From positions 32,116 through 96,115 of the forward strand of contig ONMR01000007.1 of assembly GCA_900318995.1 (NCBI GenBank): a stretch of DNA of 64,000 nucleotides, written 5' to 3'. The notes under the pieces are model-generated. The model worked only from the letters and a program-made list of their open reading frames with translations. It did no database searches and had not been told where the DNA came from. Of the stretch, positions 16,982 to 26,278 are shown one piece after another (position 1 is the stretch's first letter; each line of letters opens with the position of its first letter). The position numbers were made by a program, and so were the translations under genes. Source of the stretch: an uncultured Prevotellaceae bacterium (GTDB taxonomy: Bacteria; Bacteroidota; Bacteroidia; Bacteroidales; Bacteroidaceae).

Positions 16982-17015
16982 AAATAGCCTCTAGACTATA
17001 CTCTGGAGGCTATTT
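16982..17015. terminator. Bidirectional terminator between carB and the GH13 gene
   Basis: AAATAGCCTC (16982-16991) pairs exactly with GAGGCTATTT (17006-17015) over a 14-nt loop. A-rich sequence lies to the left and T-rich sequence (ACATTTTTG) to the right, so it can terminate both convergent transcripts. It is framed by the two arms of the 30-bp inverted repeat. Confidence 0.75.
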
Positions 17016-17052
17016 ACATTTTTGAACTGACTTTGATTTTGGTGGAAAATAG

Positions 17053-17082
17053 TACAAAAGGGGTCTGTCCCCAATTGTATCA
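17053..17082 (-). repeat. GGGGAC palindromic element, right arm of the inverted repeat
   Basis: Inverted copy of 16941-16970 without mismatch. Its last triplet (TCA on the plus strand) is the stop codon of the minus-strand GH13 gene, mirroring the carB side, so each copy begins at the stop codon of the gene it follows. Confidence 0.92.
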
Positions 17083-18753
17083 TTTGTGCCACTTGAGGAT
17101 GACGCCGGATTGGGCAGGGACGGTCACTCGGATGGGAGTGTCAGGATGGATGTTGGCCTTGAAGGTTTGGCCGGATAGGAGTTCCTTGACTGTGACTCCG
17201 TCCTTTTCCTTAAGCTCCATGTAGTCAAATGCGTGCTGCGGGATATTGACGGCAGTGTAGAGCGGCTGGTCTGTGAAGTTTGTCACAACCAGTATTACGT
17301 CCTTGCCGTCGGAGCGCAGGAATGCGTACTGTCGGTGCGGGTTGAAATCCGATGACTGCGGATTAACGTACATCAGGTCAAAGAACTTGCCGTTACGTAT
17401 TGCATTCTCCTTATTGCAGATACCCAGCAGAGTGGAGTAGAAGTGCCTTAACTCACGCTCATCGGCTGTCAGACGTTCATCATTCCATTTCCCGTCATTG
17501 TACAGGCGGGTCAGGGTATCTGGAGCCCAGTAGTCAAATATTGTGGTGCGTCCGTCCAGCCCGCTGAATCCCTCATGGTCCATACCTGGCTCGGCAACCT
17601 CCTGACCTGCATAAACCATTACGGGACAACTGTCCATAAGTGCCGAAACAATCATGGCCGGACGTCCTTTTGGGCCGTTTCCACCGAAGAATCGGGATGC
17701 CAGTCGCTGCTCATCATGGTTTTCCATGAAGTGCAGCATATGTGGACCGTTCTGGCCGTTCTGCTGCCAGCAACGGGTAATGGCTGTAGCCGATTCGCGT
17801 GACTCTGTAATGGCACGTAGAGTGTCATAAAGTCCTACCTTATCATATATATAGTCGAATCCGCCCCAATCTACATATGAATCGTATGATCCGGGGTTAT
17901 AAATCTCGGCTATGAACTGAATTGCAGGATACGACTGCTTAACCTGTCTTATAGCCCAATGCCAGAAATCCACAGGTACCATCTCGGCCATATCGCAACG
18001 GAATGCATCCACACCTTTCGATGCCCAATACAGAAGGATGTGCAGCATCTTGTGCCAAGTGTCCGGCACAGGTTCAAAGCAGTGGCGGCCTCCACCCGTG
18101 TAATCAACTCCGTAATTGAGTTTTACGGTCTCGTACCAATCTGAATATGAAGGCGTTGCGGTGAATTGGTCATTACCTGTGGCACGTGCCGGGAACTCCT
18201 TGTAATCACCCCAGTCAACTTCTCCGCCAAGTGCCTGTCCGGGCATGTAATAGAAGTTGTTTTGCGGCGAGAAATGCATGCTCACATCATCATCCTGCCC
18301 CAGGTCTTTCACTCCTCTGGGCTTTTTGACTGAATGATACTGGCGGGCCACATGGTTGGGTACGAAATCCATGATGAATTTCATACCGGCGGCATGGACG
18401 CGATCCACCAGAGCCTGGAACTCTGTCATTCGGTCCGGAACAGACACTGCCAGGTCCGGATCTATGTCATAATAGTCACGGATAGCGTAGGGCGAACCTG
18501 CACAACCTTTTACGGTCTTGGGGTGTGATTCCGGAATCCTGAACTTCCTGTAGCTGGTGCAGGATGCGTGGGCTATCAGTCCGGTGAACCAGATATGAGT
18601 AACTCCCATCGCCTTGATGTTATCAAGTACGGTGGGAGTGAAACTGTTCAGTTTGCCTGAGCCGTTGGTGCTGATGTCACCGCCAGTTACGTTCTTGCCG
18701 CCGCTGTTGCAGCAGACTCTGGTGAAAACCTGGTAGATGACGGCTTTTTCCAT
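17080..18753 (-). CDS. Alpha-amylase family (GH13) glycosidase, cytoplasmic
   Basis: A 557-residue GH13 enzyme without signal peptide. The four conserved regions are present: MDFVPNHV (Asp129, His134), VDAFRCDMAE (Arg252, nucleophile Asp254), FIAEIYN (acid/base Glu283) and FMENHDEQ (His346, Asp347). A C-terminal beta domain ends in the last hundred residues (VILVVTNF, QSGVILKW). It probably acts on alpha-glucans or maltodextrins inside the cell, for example intracellular glycogen. Its start codon directly abuts the fabD stop codon, so it is co-transcribed behind fabD. I cannot assign a subfamily. Confidence 0.9.
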   Translation of the reverse strand: MEKAVIYQVFTRVCCNSGGKNVTGGDISTNGSGKLNSFTPTVLDNIKAMGVTHIWFTGLIAHASCTSYRKFRIPESHPKTVKGCAGSPYAIRDYYDIDPDLAVSVPDRMTEFQALVDRVHAAGMKFIMDFVPNHVARQYHSVKKPRGVKDLGQDDDVSMHFSPQNNFYYMPGQALGGEVDWGDYKEFPARATGNDQFTATPSYSDWYETVKLNYGVDYTGGGRHCFEPVPDTWHKMLHILLYWASKGVDAFRCDMAEMVPVDFWHWAIRQVKQSYPAIQFIAEIYNPGSYDSYVDWGGFDYIYDKVGLYDTLRAITESRESATAITRCWQQNGQNGPHMLHFMENHDEQRLASRFFGGNGPKGRPAMIVSALMDSCPVMVYAGQEVAEPGMDHEGFSGLDGRTTIFDYWAPDTLTRLYNDGKWNDERLTADERELRHFYSTLLGICNKENAIRNGKFFDLMYVNPQSSDFNPHRQYAFLRSDGKDVILVVTNFTDQPLYTAVNIPQHAFDYMELKEKDGVTVKELLSGQTFKANIHPDTPIRVTVPAQSGVILKWHK

Positions 18754-19617
18754 TTAGCCTCTGATTCTTTTGATGAGACCAGTCAGAACGGCACCTGGAC
18801 CACACTCTGTGAACTCCTCGGCTCCATCGGCAATCATGTTGAGAACGCTCTGAGTCCAGCGTACCGGTGAGTTGAGCTGGGTTACCAGATTTGCCTTGAT
18901 TTCATCGGGGTTTACGTGCGGCCTGGCATCGACGTTCTGGTAGATGGGGCAGACGGGTGTATTGAACTGTGTCTCGCTTATGGCCTGTGCAAGCTCCTCC
19001 TTGGCGGGAGTCATGAGGGGTGAGTGGAAAGCACCGCCTACTACGAGCGGCAGGGCACGCTTTGCGCCGGCCTCTGTCATGAGCGGGCAGGCGGCGGCGA
19101 TAGCCTCCTTGGAGCCTGAGATGACAACCTGTCCGGGGCTGTTGTAGTTGGCGGGAACAACCACCATGCCTTTGGCATTCAGGTCGGCGCAGATGGCTTC
19201 AATCTTATCATCGGCCAGACCAATGATTGCGGCCATCGTGCCGGGAACCTTCTCACAGCACTTTTGCATGGCACCGGCACGTTTGGCAACCAGTTTGAGG
19301 CCGCTCTCAAATGATAGGGCGCCACATGCTACCAGGGCCGAAAACTCACCCAGGGAGTGCCCTGCCACCATATCGGGCTTGAAATCAGCACCGTGCGACT
19401 TGGCTACTGCCACTGAATGGATGAATACTGCAGGCTGTGTAATATCTGTACGGCGCAGGTCTTCATCACTGCCGCTGAACATTATGTCTGAAATCTTGAA
19501 TCCAAGGATGGAATCGGCCTCTGCAAACAACTCTTTTGCCCAGTCAAACTGGTCATACAGGTCTTTACCCATGCCCGAAAACTGGGCACCCTGTCCGGGA
19601 AATACGTATGCTTTCAT
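18754..19617 (-). CDS. fabD: Malonyl-CoA:ACP transacylase
   Basis: A 287-residue FabD. It starts MKAYVFPGQGAQFSGMG, carries the nucleophile in AGHSLGEFSAL (Ser88) and the catalytic His in GGAFHSPLM; QPAVF and the C-terminal GPGAVLTGLI also fit. It loads malonyl groups from CoA onto acyl carrier protein for fatty-acid synthesis. The frame is open 42 codons further upstream, but the family start and the promoter position point to ATG 19617. It is followed with no gap by the GH13 gene, an unusual partner; other fab genes are not in the window. Confidence 0.95.
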   Translation of the reverse strand: MKAYVFPGQGAQFSGMGKDLYDQFDWAKELFAEADSILGFKISDIMFSGSDEDLRRTDITQPAVFIHSVAVAKSHGADFKPDMVAGHSLGEFSALVACGALSFESGLKLVAKRAGAMQKCCEKVPGTMAAIIGLADDKIEAICADLNAKGMVVVPANYNSPGQVVISGSKEAIAAACPLMTEAGAKRALPLVVGGAFHSPLMTPAKEELAQAISETQFNTPVCPIYQNVDARPHVNPDEIKANLVTQLNSPVRWTQSVLNMIADGAEEFTECGPGAVLTGLIKRIRG

Positions 19618-19706
19618 ATCTGAAATATTTAGTATGTTCTGTATAATTTGGTTATCTTTGCTGGCCCTTCGGATATTGAAGGATGCGCACTTTTTAATAA
19701 CTTGTG

Positions 19707-19714
19707 CAAAAGTA
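19707..19714 (-). promoter_or_regulatory. -7 promoter element for fabD
   Basis: The minus strand reads TACTTTTG, matching TAnnTTTG, 90 nt upstream of the fabD start. A TTG lies 16 nt further upstream, slightly closer than the usual 19. The location upstream of codon 1 but inside the longer open frame argues for the shorter FabD. Confidence 0.5.
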
Positions 19715-19813
19715 GTCATCATACTCAATGCAACAGGAAGCATGACTTACTTTTTTTTTTATCTCTACACAATTATTGTTTTTTGTGCGCGTTATTATAA
19801 TAAAATAGGCCGT

Positions 19814-20464
19814 ATGCTTAAATATAACATACAAAACTACACTCAGAACAGGTATATGGAACACTCTGATGCGATGGGAAGTTTCCAGCTTTCATTAAAA
19901 AGACTGTTTGATATAGTGTTTTCCCTGATAGGTCTGGTAGTTTGCTCACCGTTGATGTTGCTTTTCTCAATAATCCTGCTGTTCAGTAACGGACCAGTCA
20001 TATTCAAGCAGGAAAGAGTTGGATACAAAGGCGTTCCGTTTATTATATACAAGTTCCGTACCATGCGTACCGATGCCGAGGAAAACGGAATTCCCCGTCT
20101 TGAAAATGAAAGGAACAAATATCTGACAACATTCGGCAGTTTCCTGCGTTCACATCATCTGGATGAGTTGCCACAGCTTTGGAACGTACTCAAGGGCGAT
20201 ATGTCGTTTGTGGGCCCCCGTCCTGAACGTCAGTATTTCATAGATCAGATTAACCGTGAGACCGATGACTATCGATACATCTATATGATGCGTCCCGGTA
20301 TCACATCTTACGCTACAATCCATAACGGCTATACGGATACGATGGAAAAAATGCTCAAGCGTCTTGAGTACGACCTGGATTATCTGGATAACCGTAATGT
20401 CTTTACAGACCTGGGAATCATCATAAAGACGTTCTTCTCAGTGTGCAGTGGAAAGAAGTTCTGA
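19814..20464 (+). CDS. Initiating sugar-1-phosphate transferase (bacterial sugar transferase family)
   Basis: A 216-residue polyprenyl-phosphate glycosyl-1-phosphate transferase of the WbaP/PglC catalytic-domain type. It has one hydrophobic re-entrant helix (LFDIVFSLIGLVVCSPLMLLFSII), then the family motifs FKQERVGYKGVPFIIYKFRTM, LDELPQLWNVLKGDMSFVGPRP and RPGITS. It transfers a sugar phosphate to undecaprenyl phosphate and so starts repeat-unit assembly on the cytoplasmic face. This is the first gene of the surface polysaccharide locus. ATG 19814 is my choice; ATG 19856 is nearer the conserved domain and ATG 19742 would add a hydrophobic stretch. Confidence 0.9.
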   Translation: MLKYNIQNYTQNRYMEHSDAMGSFQLSLKRLFDIVFSLIGLVVCSPLMLLFSIILLFSNGPVIFKQERVGYKGVPFIIYKFRTMRTDAEENGIPRLENERNKYLTTFGSFLRSHHLDELPQLWNVLKGDMSFVGPRPERQYFIDQINRETDDYRYIYMMRPGITSYATIHNGYTDTMEKMLKRLEYDLDYLDNRNVFTDLGIIIKTFFSVCSGKKF

Positions 20465-20560
20465 TACCCTTTTCAGAACATTCGGCTTTCAGAGATCTGA
20501 TTTACAACATATCATTAGCTAACCGGTTATTTTTATAAAGCATATCAAAAACTAAAACTG

Positions 20561-23086
20561 ATGAGACGCAGATTCGTTATCATTGTGTGCCTTAATCTCT
20601 TATCTGCCATGGTATGGGCACAGTCAAGCATGACAGATAACCAGATAATGGATTATGTCATTGAACAGAACGCGAAAGGTGTATCACGCCAACAGATAGT
20701 GACCCAACTCATGCAGCGTGGTGTTACAATTGATCAGCTACAGCGTATCCGTGACAAATACCAGAAACAGATGAATAACGGCATGTTAGGCGCACAGGAT
20801 ATAACAGCCGGTTCACAGGCCGTCAAGAACCGCTTAAGGGAGTCGAACGGTGAAATACGTGAACAGCAGGTTGCGCGTGACCGTGCCAGTGCCTCCCAGT
20901 TCAGGGTAAAGGATACAAAACCTGCCAATCAGATTCAACGTCATACATATGACTATGATGACCCTGAATACATGAAGATGGATGAGGCTATAGATTTCAT
21001 GATGCCGGATTCGCTCAAATACTTTTTTTATGAAGTGGAGAAAAAGTCCAAGATATTCGGTCATGACCTGTTCAATAACAAGAACCTTACCTTTGAGAGT
21101 TCCATGAACCTGGCTACTCCGCAGAATTATGTGCTTGGTGCGGGCGATGCCGTTAATATTGATATCTGGGGTGCATCCCAGGATAGTTTTACCGAGACAA
21201 TATCTCCGGATGGAACTATTACCATTGACGGTATCGGTGTTCTGCAGTTAGGTGGCCTTTCTGTTTCTCAGGCCAAGGAAAAGGTTATACGCATCCTGGG
21301 ATCACGTTATCAGGAGTCCGAGATTGACCTGACGCTGGGCCAGACCCGTTCCATAACAATCAGCATCATAGGTGAGGTCAATGTTCCCGGTACTTATACG
21401 ATGTCGGCCTTTGCTACTGTATACAACGCCCTTTACATGGCTGGCGGTCCAAATGATATAGGTACATTGCGTAATGTAAGGTTATACAGGGACGGAAAAC
21501 TGCAGTCAACTGTTGATGTCTATGAGTTCCTTCTCAACGGAAAGTTGTCGGGCGATGTCCGTCTGCAGGATAATGACGTGATTTCAGTAGGGCCTTATGA
21601 TGCGTTGGTTAACATCACAGGTAAGGTAAAACGTCCTATGTTCTATGAGATGAAGACCGATGAGGGCCTTGATGCGCTTCTGGATTATGCCGGCGGTTTC
21701 AGCGGTGATGCATACACCAAAACTGTACGTATCAACCGTAAGTCGGGAGAATTTTATTCAGTGTTTAATGTTGCAGAGGCTGATTTCAGCTCATTCCATA
21801 TGATGGATCAGGATTCGGTAAGCATAGATTCCACACTGAACCGTTACCAAAATATGGTTGAACTGAAGGGTGCAGTATTCCGTCCGGGCATGTATCAGGT
21901 CGGAGACGGTATCAATACCGTAAAGGACCTGATTGTGGCTGCCGACGGCCTTACAGAGGGGGCTATAGCTCAGCATGCGGTGATGCACAGGATGAAGGTC
22001 GACCGCACCCTAGAGATGATTAGCGTTGATGTTCGCGGTATTCTGGAGGGAACAGTTCCCGATATCGAACTGCGCAATGAGGATGTTTTGTATGTGGCGG
22101 ACCAGAAAAGGCGTGATGATCAGAAAACTGTCAGCATACATGGTGAGGTTATATATCCGGGTGTTTATGTGTACGCTGAGAATGAGACCGTAGAGGATCT
22201 TATTATGCAGGCAGGAGGTTTAACCGAGGCAGCATCTCTGGCCAAGGTGGATGTTGCACGCCGTATTATAGATCCCAGTGCAACAGAGTCTTCGGACAAT
22301 ATCGCACAGACATACAGTTTCAGTATCGATCCTGAATTCAAGATAAGTGACCAGCCGGACTTTACGCTGAATCCCTATGATGAGGTTTATGTACGTCGTA
22401 GCCCCAATTATGTTGAGCAGCAGAATGTGAAGATTGAAGGTGAGGTCCATTTTGCCGGTATCTATACCTTGTCAAGCAAGGGCCAGCATCTGAGTGATAT
22501 CATATCACAGGCGGGCGGACTGACCGAACGTGCATATGCCAAGGGAACCAAACTGCTGCGTCAGATGACACAGGATGAGCGTGATATGCTTGAGATTATG
22601 TTGCGTACTGCACAACGTAACTCCGGCAATGACTCAATTGATGTACGTAAACTGATGACCAATACAAGCTATCCTGTCGGTATTGAGTTAGACAAGGCCT
22701 TAAAGAATCCCGGCGGTGACGATGACCCGATACTGCGTGAAGGAGACCGTATCGTGGTGCCCCATTTTGACGGATCGGTAAAGATAAACGGTGAGGTCCT
22801 TTATCCCAACACCGTTTATTATAAGGAGGGTAAGAAAACCAAGTATTACATCAATCAGGCTGGTGGAGTCACATCAACAGGAAAGAAATCAAAGGCCATT
22901 ATCATCTATATGAACGGTATGGTAGCCAAGGCAGACCGTAAGCATAAGCCTATGCCTGGCTGTCAGATTGTAGTTCCTACAAAGTCACGCCATGGCTCCC
23001 TGTCGGTTCCTGAGATTCTTAGTATCGGTTCAAGCACCGCTTCAATTGCGGCAATGATTGCAACAATAGTCAATTTGTCCAAATAA
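20561..23086 (+). CDS. Wza-like polysaccharide export protein with six SLBB repeats
   Basis: An 841-residue exported protein. The signal peptide ends near WAQS (about residue 22). After an N-terminal helical region comes the polysaccharide export domain (NYVLGAGDAVNIDIWG, about 190-270) and then six SLBB-type repeats, each with a GEV/GKV..PG.Y pattern followed by A/G-GG-(L/V)T, ending near residue 790. A hydrophobic stretch (SIAAMIATIVN) closes the protein. E. coli Wza is about 380 residues; long multi-SLBB forms are usual in Bacteroidetes. It should form the outer-membrane/periplasmic conduit for the polymer made by this locus, working with the Wzz protein next door. Confidence 0.9.
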   Translation: MRRRFVIIVCLNLLSAMVWAQSSMTDNQIMDYVIEQNAKGVSRQQIVTQLMQRGVTIDQLQRIRDKYQKQMNNGMLGAQDITAGSQAVKNRLRESNGEIREQQVARDRASASQFRVKDTKPANQIQRHTYDYDDPEYMKMDEAIDFMMPDSLKYFFYEVEKKSKIFGHDLFNNKNLTFESSMNLATPQNYVLGAGDAVNIDIWGASQDSFTETISPDGTITIDGIGVLQLGGLSVSQAKEKVIRILGSRYQESEIDLTLGQTRSITISIIGEVNVPGTYTMSAFATVYNALYMAGGPNDIGTLRNVRLYRDGKLQSTVDVYEFLLNGKLSGDVRLQDNDVISVGPYDALVNITGKVKRPMFYEMKTDEGLDALLDYAGGFSGDAYTKTVRINRKSGEFYSVFNVAEADFSSFHMMDQDSVSIDSTLNRYQNMVELKGAVFRPGMYQVGDGINTVKDLIVAADGLTEGAIAQHAVMHRMKVDRTLEMISVDVRGILEGTVPDIELRNEDVLYVADQKRRDDQKTVSIHGEVIYPGVYVYAENETVEDLIMQAGGLTEAASLAKVDVARRIIDPSATESSDNIAQTYSFSIDPEFKISDQPDFTLNPYDEVYVRRSPNYVEQQNVKIEGEVHFAGIYTLSSKGQHLSDIISQAGGLTERAYAKGTKLLRQMTQDERDMLEIMLRTAQRNSGNDSIDVRKLMTNTSYPVGIELDKALKNPGGDDDPILREGDRIVVPHFDGSVKINGEVLYPNTVYYKEGKKTKYYINQAGGVTSTGKKSKAIIIYMNGMVAKADRKHKPMPGCQIVVPTKSRHGSLSVPEILSIGSSTASIAAMIATIVNLSK

Positions 23087-23089
23087 GTG

Positions 23090-24172
23090 ATGATTATGGA
23101 AACGAAAGCGTCACATAAGATAAGCGTAGATATAGTCAGATTTTTCCGGATTGCCGTTTCAGACATCCGGAAAATGATACTTTATTGCTTTATTGGCGGA
23201 GTGATCAGCATTATTGTGGCATTCAGTATTCCCAGAATATACAAGTCAAGGACTGTTCTTGCGCCGGAGGAGTCTTCATCGGGCTTTTCGGGAAACATAT
23301 CATCATTGGCAAGTATGGTAGGCATGAATCTGAAAATAGGTACCAGCGGTGATGCAATTTATCCCGAAATCTATCCGGATGCAATAGAATCTACAGAATT
23401 CCTGGTCGGTCTTTTTGGGGTTAAGGTGACATCCAAAGACAGCACCATCGTGGATATGCCGTACAGTGATTACCTTAAGGATCACCAGAAGATAGCATGG
23501 TGGGATTATCCTATGCATCTGCTAAGCAAGCAACTAAACAAGATCAAGAGCAGGAAGGAAGGTAATAGCGGAAACACTCAGGAGATTAATCCTTTCTGTC
23601 TGACAAGGTCTCAATATGAACTGACAAAGGCTATCAGCAGAAACATTGAGTGTAAAGTTGACAAGAAAACCAGTGTAATCGAGATAGAGTTTACCGCCCA
23701 GGATCCTTATGTCGCCTGGACTATGGCCAATGCAGTCACTACACAGCTTCAGGCTTTCATAACCAGTTACCGCACCAATAAAGCCAAGAACGATGAGGCT
23801 TACATGCAGAAACTTTTTAAGGAAGCTGAGGATGAATACACAGAAGCAAGGCTTAAATATGCCTCTTTTTGTGAATCCAACACGAACGTTGTGTTAAAGT
23901 CGGTTGAGTCAAAGATGAAGGAGCTTGAGAATGATATGGACCTTAAACTCAACATCTATACACAGATGGCCGAACAGCTTCAGCTGGCCAGGTCCAAGGT
24001 TCAGGAACGGACGCCGGCATTCACTGCCCTTCAGAAAGCCTCCGCTCCTGTCAAACATGCCAATACTCCCAAACTCTATATACTGATTCTCTTTGTTTTC
24101 CTGTCTGTCCTTACCAGACTTACGGTACTTTTCTGCAAGAATTACAAGGAAATCATTATATTCAATGAGTAG
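23090..24172 (+). CDS. Wzz/chain-length determinant protein
   Basis: A 360-residue inner-membrane polysaccharide co-polymerase. One helix near residues 25-45 (ILYCFIGGVISIIVAFSI) and one at the C-terminus (YILILFVFLSVLTRLTVLF) flank a periplasmic region with coiled-coil character (about 230-310). No tyrosine-kinase domain is attached. Wzz proteins set polymer length by acting on the Wzy polymerase. The start is ambiguous between GTG 23087, ATG 23090 and ATG 23096, all just after the upstream stop. It overlaps the next gene by 8 nt, so both are translated together. Confidence 0.85.
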   Translation: MIMETKASHKISVDIVRFFRIAVSDIRKMILYCFIGGVISIIVAFSIPRIYKSRTVLAPEESSSGFSGNISSLASMVGMNLKIGTSGDAIYPEIYPDAIESTEFLVGLFGVKVTSKDSTIVDMPYSDYLKDHQKIAWWDYPMHLLSKQLNKIKSRKEGNSGNTQEINPFCLTRSQYELTKAISRNIECKVDKKTSVIEIEFTAQDPYVAWTMANAVTTQLQAFITSYRTNKAKNDEAYMQKLFKEAEDEYTEARLKYASFCESNTNVVLKSVESKMKELENDMDLKLNIYTQMAEQLQLARSKVQERTPAFTALQKASAPVKHANTPKLYILILFVFLSVLTRLTVLFCKNYKEIIIFNE

Positions 24173-26210
24173 AATCCGGAATAAGCATTTTTTGATATAC
24201 GCCGCCGTGATGGTTGCTTCGGCTCTGTCAGGATGGCTGATATCATACGCTTTCCCCGACGAATATGCTGCTCAGGTCAAGATATCTGATGAATACAAGA
24301 CCACAGACCTGGCCATAGGTCTCAATACACTAAACGTCATGATGCGTGACCTGAACGTTGATGCAGGAAATCAGGGCACGGATGACATAGAGATCTACTC
24401 AAAAATAATTGACTCCCATGACTTTCTGGAACAGATTGGGAGAATCTCATTACCAGATAGCTGCCAGACCTATTCTGAATACCTTGAAACCAACTACAGA
24501 CATCGGAAAGACATAATAAAGCTGATAGATAAGAATATAAATTACAATATCAGCGCATATGACCATACACTTGAACTGCAGGTTAAAGACAAGAATCCTG
24601 AGATATCAGCATATATCCTTGACAGGACCTTGTCATTACTCAAACAGGTAATAGAAAGCAAGCGCATCAATCGTGCCCTGGCAGCAAAGGAGAACGCTGT
24701 AAACAAGTGTAATGATGCGTATATGAGTTATCTGGAATCAAAGGAAAAATGGTACAGTTATGCTGATTCACATTCCAGCCCTTCATCCAATTACACCGTT
24801 AACAGGCTTAATGAACTGGAACAGGATTATAAGGTCAAATACGATATCTATGAAAAAGCCAGGGAAGATTCCGTTAGGGCAGACTATCTGGTTGAAAAGG
24901 AGAATACCTCATTCGCCGTTGTCAAGGTATTCAATATATCTCATAAGAGAATAGCGCCATTCCGTTTGGCATATGCTTTTGCGGCATTACTTCTCTCATT
25001 CGGTTTCTGCTTCTGGCATTCCGGTATCAGGCGCCGAAAAGAGATGGGTTTGTCCGTACGGTTCGGTTTCGGGGACTGGTTCTCTCCATGGACAATAACC
25101 GTCGTTATCTGGGCGGTGATACTGGGATTATACTATATACTTGATACCAATCTGTATCCTATCACAGGACAGTTCTATTATTGCCTCATAATATGGCTGC
25201 CCATATTTGTATTGAGTTCATTATTCACGTATAATTCCTTGACAGTAAAGGATCCGGGAAGCACTGAAACGTTTTCATTCCATTTTAACAGGAAAGTATT
25301 CAATGCGTTTTTTGTCCTTTCACTGATAATAACCCCTCTATATGTCAAGAGCGTACTCGATGTGGTTCTGATGTTCGGTACTGACGACATAATGAACAAT
25401 GTCCGTACACTGGCCGTTTATGGAGACGGACAAGGAATTCTGAACTATTCAATAGTGATAAACCAGACTTTGCTGGTAGTGGCACTTTGGGCTCATCCAA
25501 GAATTCCGATGTGGAAGGTAATAACACTTGTCATTGCCTGTCTGATGAATTCTCTTGCAATCATGGAGAAGGGAACAATGTTCTTTGTTTTTGTCAGTAT
25601 TGTTTTTGTCCTTTTTGAAAAGAGGGTGATTCACCTCAGGTCCATATTGATATTCAGTGTCATACTGATAGTTTTATTCTATCTGTTCAATCTGGGCAGA
25701 GCCGAGAAGGGCAGTCAGTATAAGGAGGAGGAGACTCTTCTGGACTTCATCGTTATGTACGCTCTCTCGCCGCCTGTAGCTTTCTGTCAGTTGGTTCAGG
25801 ATGTAACTCCCCAATTCGGACCAAACACTTTCAATAATATTTATATATTCATATCCCGTTTCGGAATAAGTGATATAGTTGTGAAACAGAAACTTCAGGC
25901 ATTCGCCTGGGTTCCTATCCCCACTAACGTATATACGGTATTCCAACCTTTTTTTGTTGATTTCGGGTATCGGGGCGTGGCTTTCTTTGCCTGGCTCTAT
26001 GGCTGTGCCAGCGGATTGCTTTACCGGCTTTACCGGAACAGGAACTCCATAGGGTGCGCACTTTATACGTATATGGTCTATGCTTTGGTATTGCAGTTCT
26101 ATCAGGATAACCTGTTATACAGTCTTGTGTTTGTGATACAGTTTATATTTTTTATTGTTCTGTTTACCCAGAACAAGGTCAAACTCTCTTTCAATTTACC
26201 TGTGCGATGA
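24165..26210 (+). CDS. Wzz-like domain fused to a Wzy-type polymerase
   Basis: A 681-residue membrane protein with two parts. Residues 1-280 repeat the Wzz plan: a first helix (HFLIYAAVMVASALSGWLI), a periplasmic helical segment and a second helix near 265-285 (RLAYAFAALLLSFGFCF) preceded by the region RIAPF. From about residue 300 to the end there are roughly ten hydrophobic helices with a large loop (KEEETLLDFIVMYALSPPVAFCQLVQDVTPQFGPN), as in oligosaccharide repeat-unit polymerases. This suggests polymerase and chain-length regulator in one chain. The ATG at 24165 overlaps the upstream stop region; longer in-frame extensions are unlikely. Polymerase assignment rests on topology and position, not on motifs. 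Confidence 0.7.
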   Translation: MSRIRNKHFLIYAAVMVASALSGWLISYAFPDEYAAQVKISDEYKTTDLAIGLNTLNVMMRDLNVDAGNQGTDDIEIYSKIIDSHDFLEQIGRISLPDSCQTYSEYLETNYRHRKDIIKLIDKNINYNISAYDHTLELQVKDKNPEISAYILDRTLSLLKQVIESKRINRALAAKENAVNKCNDAYMSYLESKEKWYSYADSHSSPSSNYTVNRLNELEQDYKVKYDIYEKAREDSVRADYLVEKENTSFAVVKVFNISHKRIAPFRLAYAFAALLLSFGFCFWHSGIRRRKEMGLSVRFGFGDWFSPWTITVVIWAVILGLYYILDTNLYPITGQFYYCLIIWLPIFVLSSLFTYNSLTVKDPGSTETFSFHFNRKVFNAFFVLSLIITPLYVKSVLDVVLMFGTDDIMNNVRTLAVYGDGQGILNYSIVINQTLLVVALWAHPRIPMWKVITLVIACLMNSLAIMEKGTMFFVFVSIVFVLFEKRVIHLRSILIFSVILIVLFYLFNLGRAEKGSQYKEEETLLDFIVMYALSPPVAFCQLVQDVTPQFGPNTFNNIYIFISRFGISDIVVKQKLQAFAWVPIPTNVYTVFQPFFVDFGYRGVAFFAWLYGCASGLLYRLYRNRNSIGCALYTYMVYALVLQFYQDNLLYSLVFVIQFIFFIVLFTQNKVKLSFNLPVR

Positions 26211-26278
26211 CTGATGAATGTGGCACAGACAACAGTCATTCAGTTCAGAACCACAAAAGACCGGTGTATTAAGATGGC

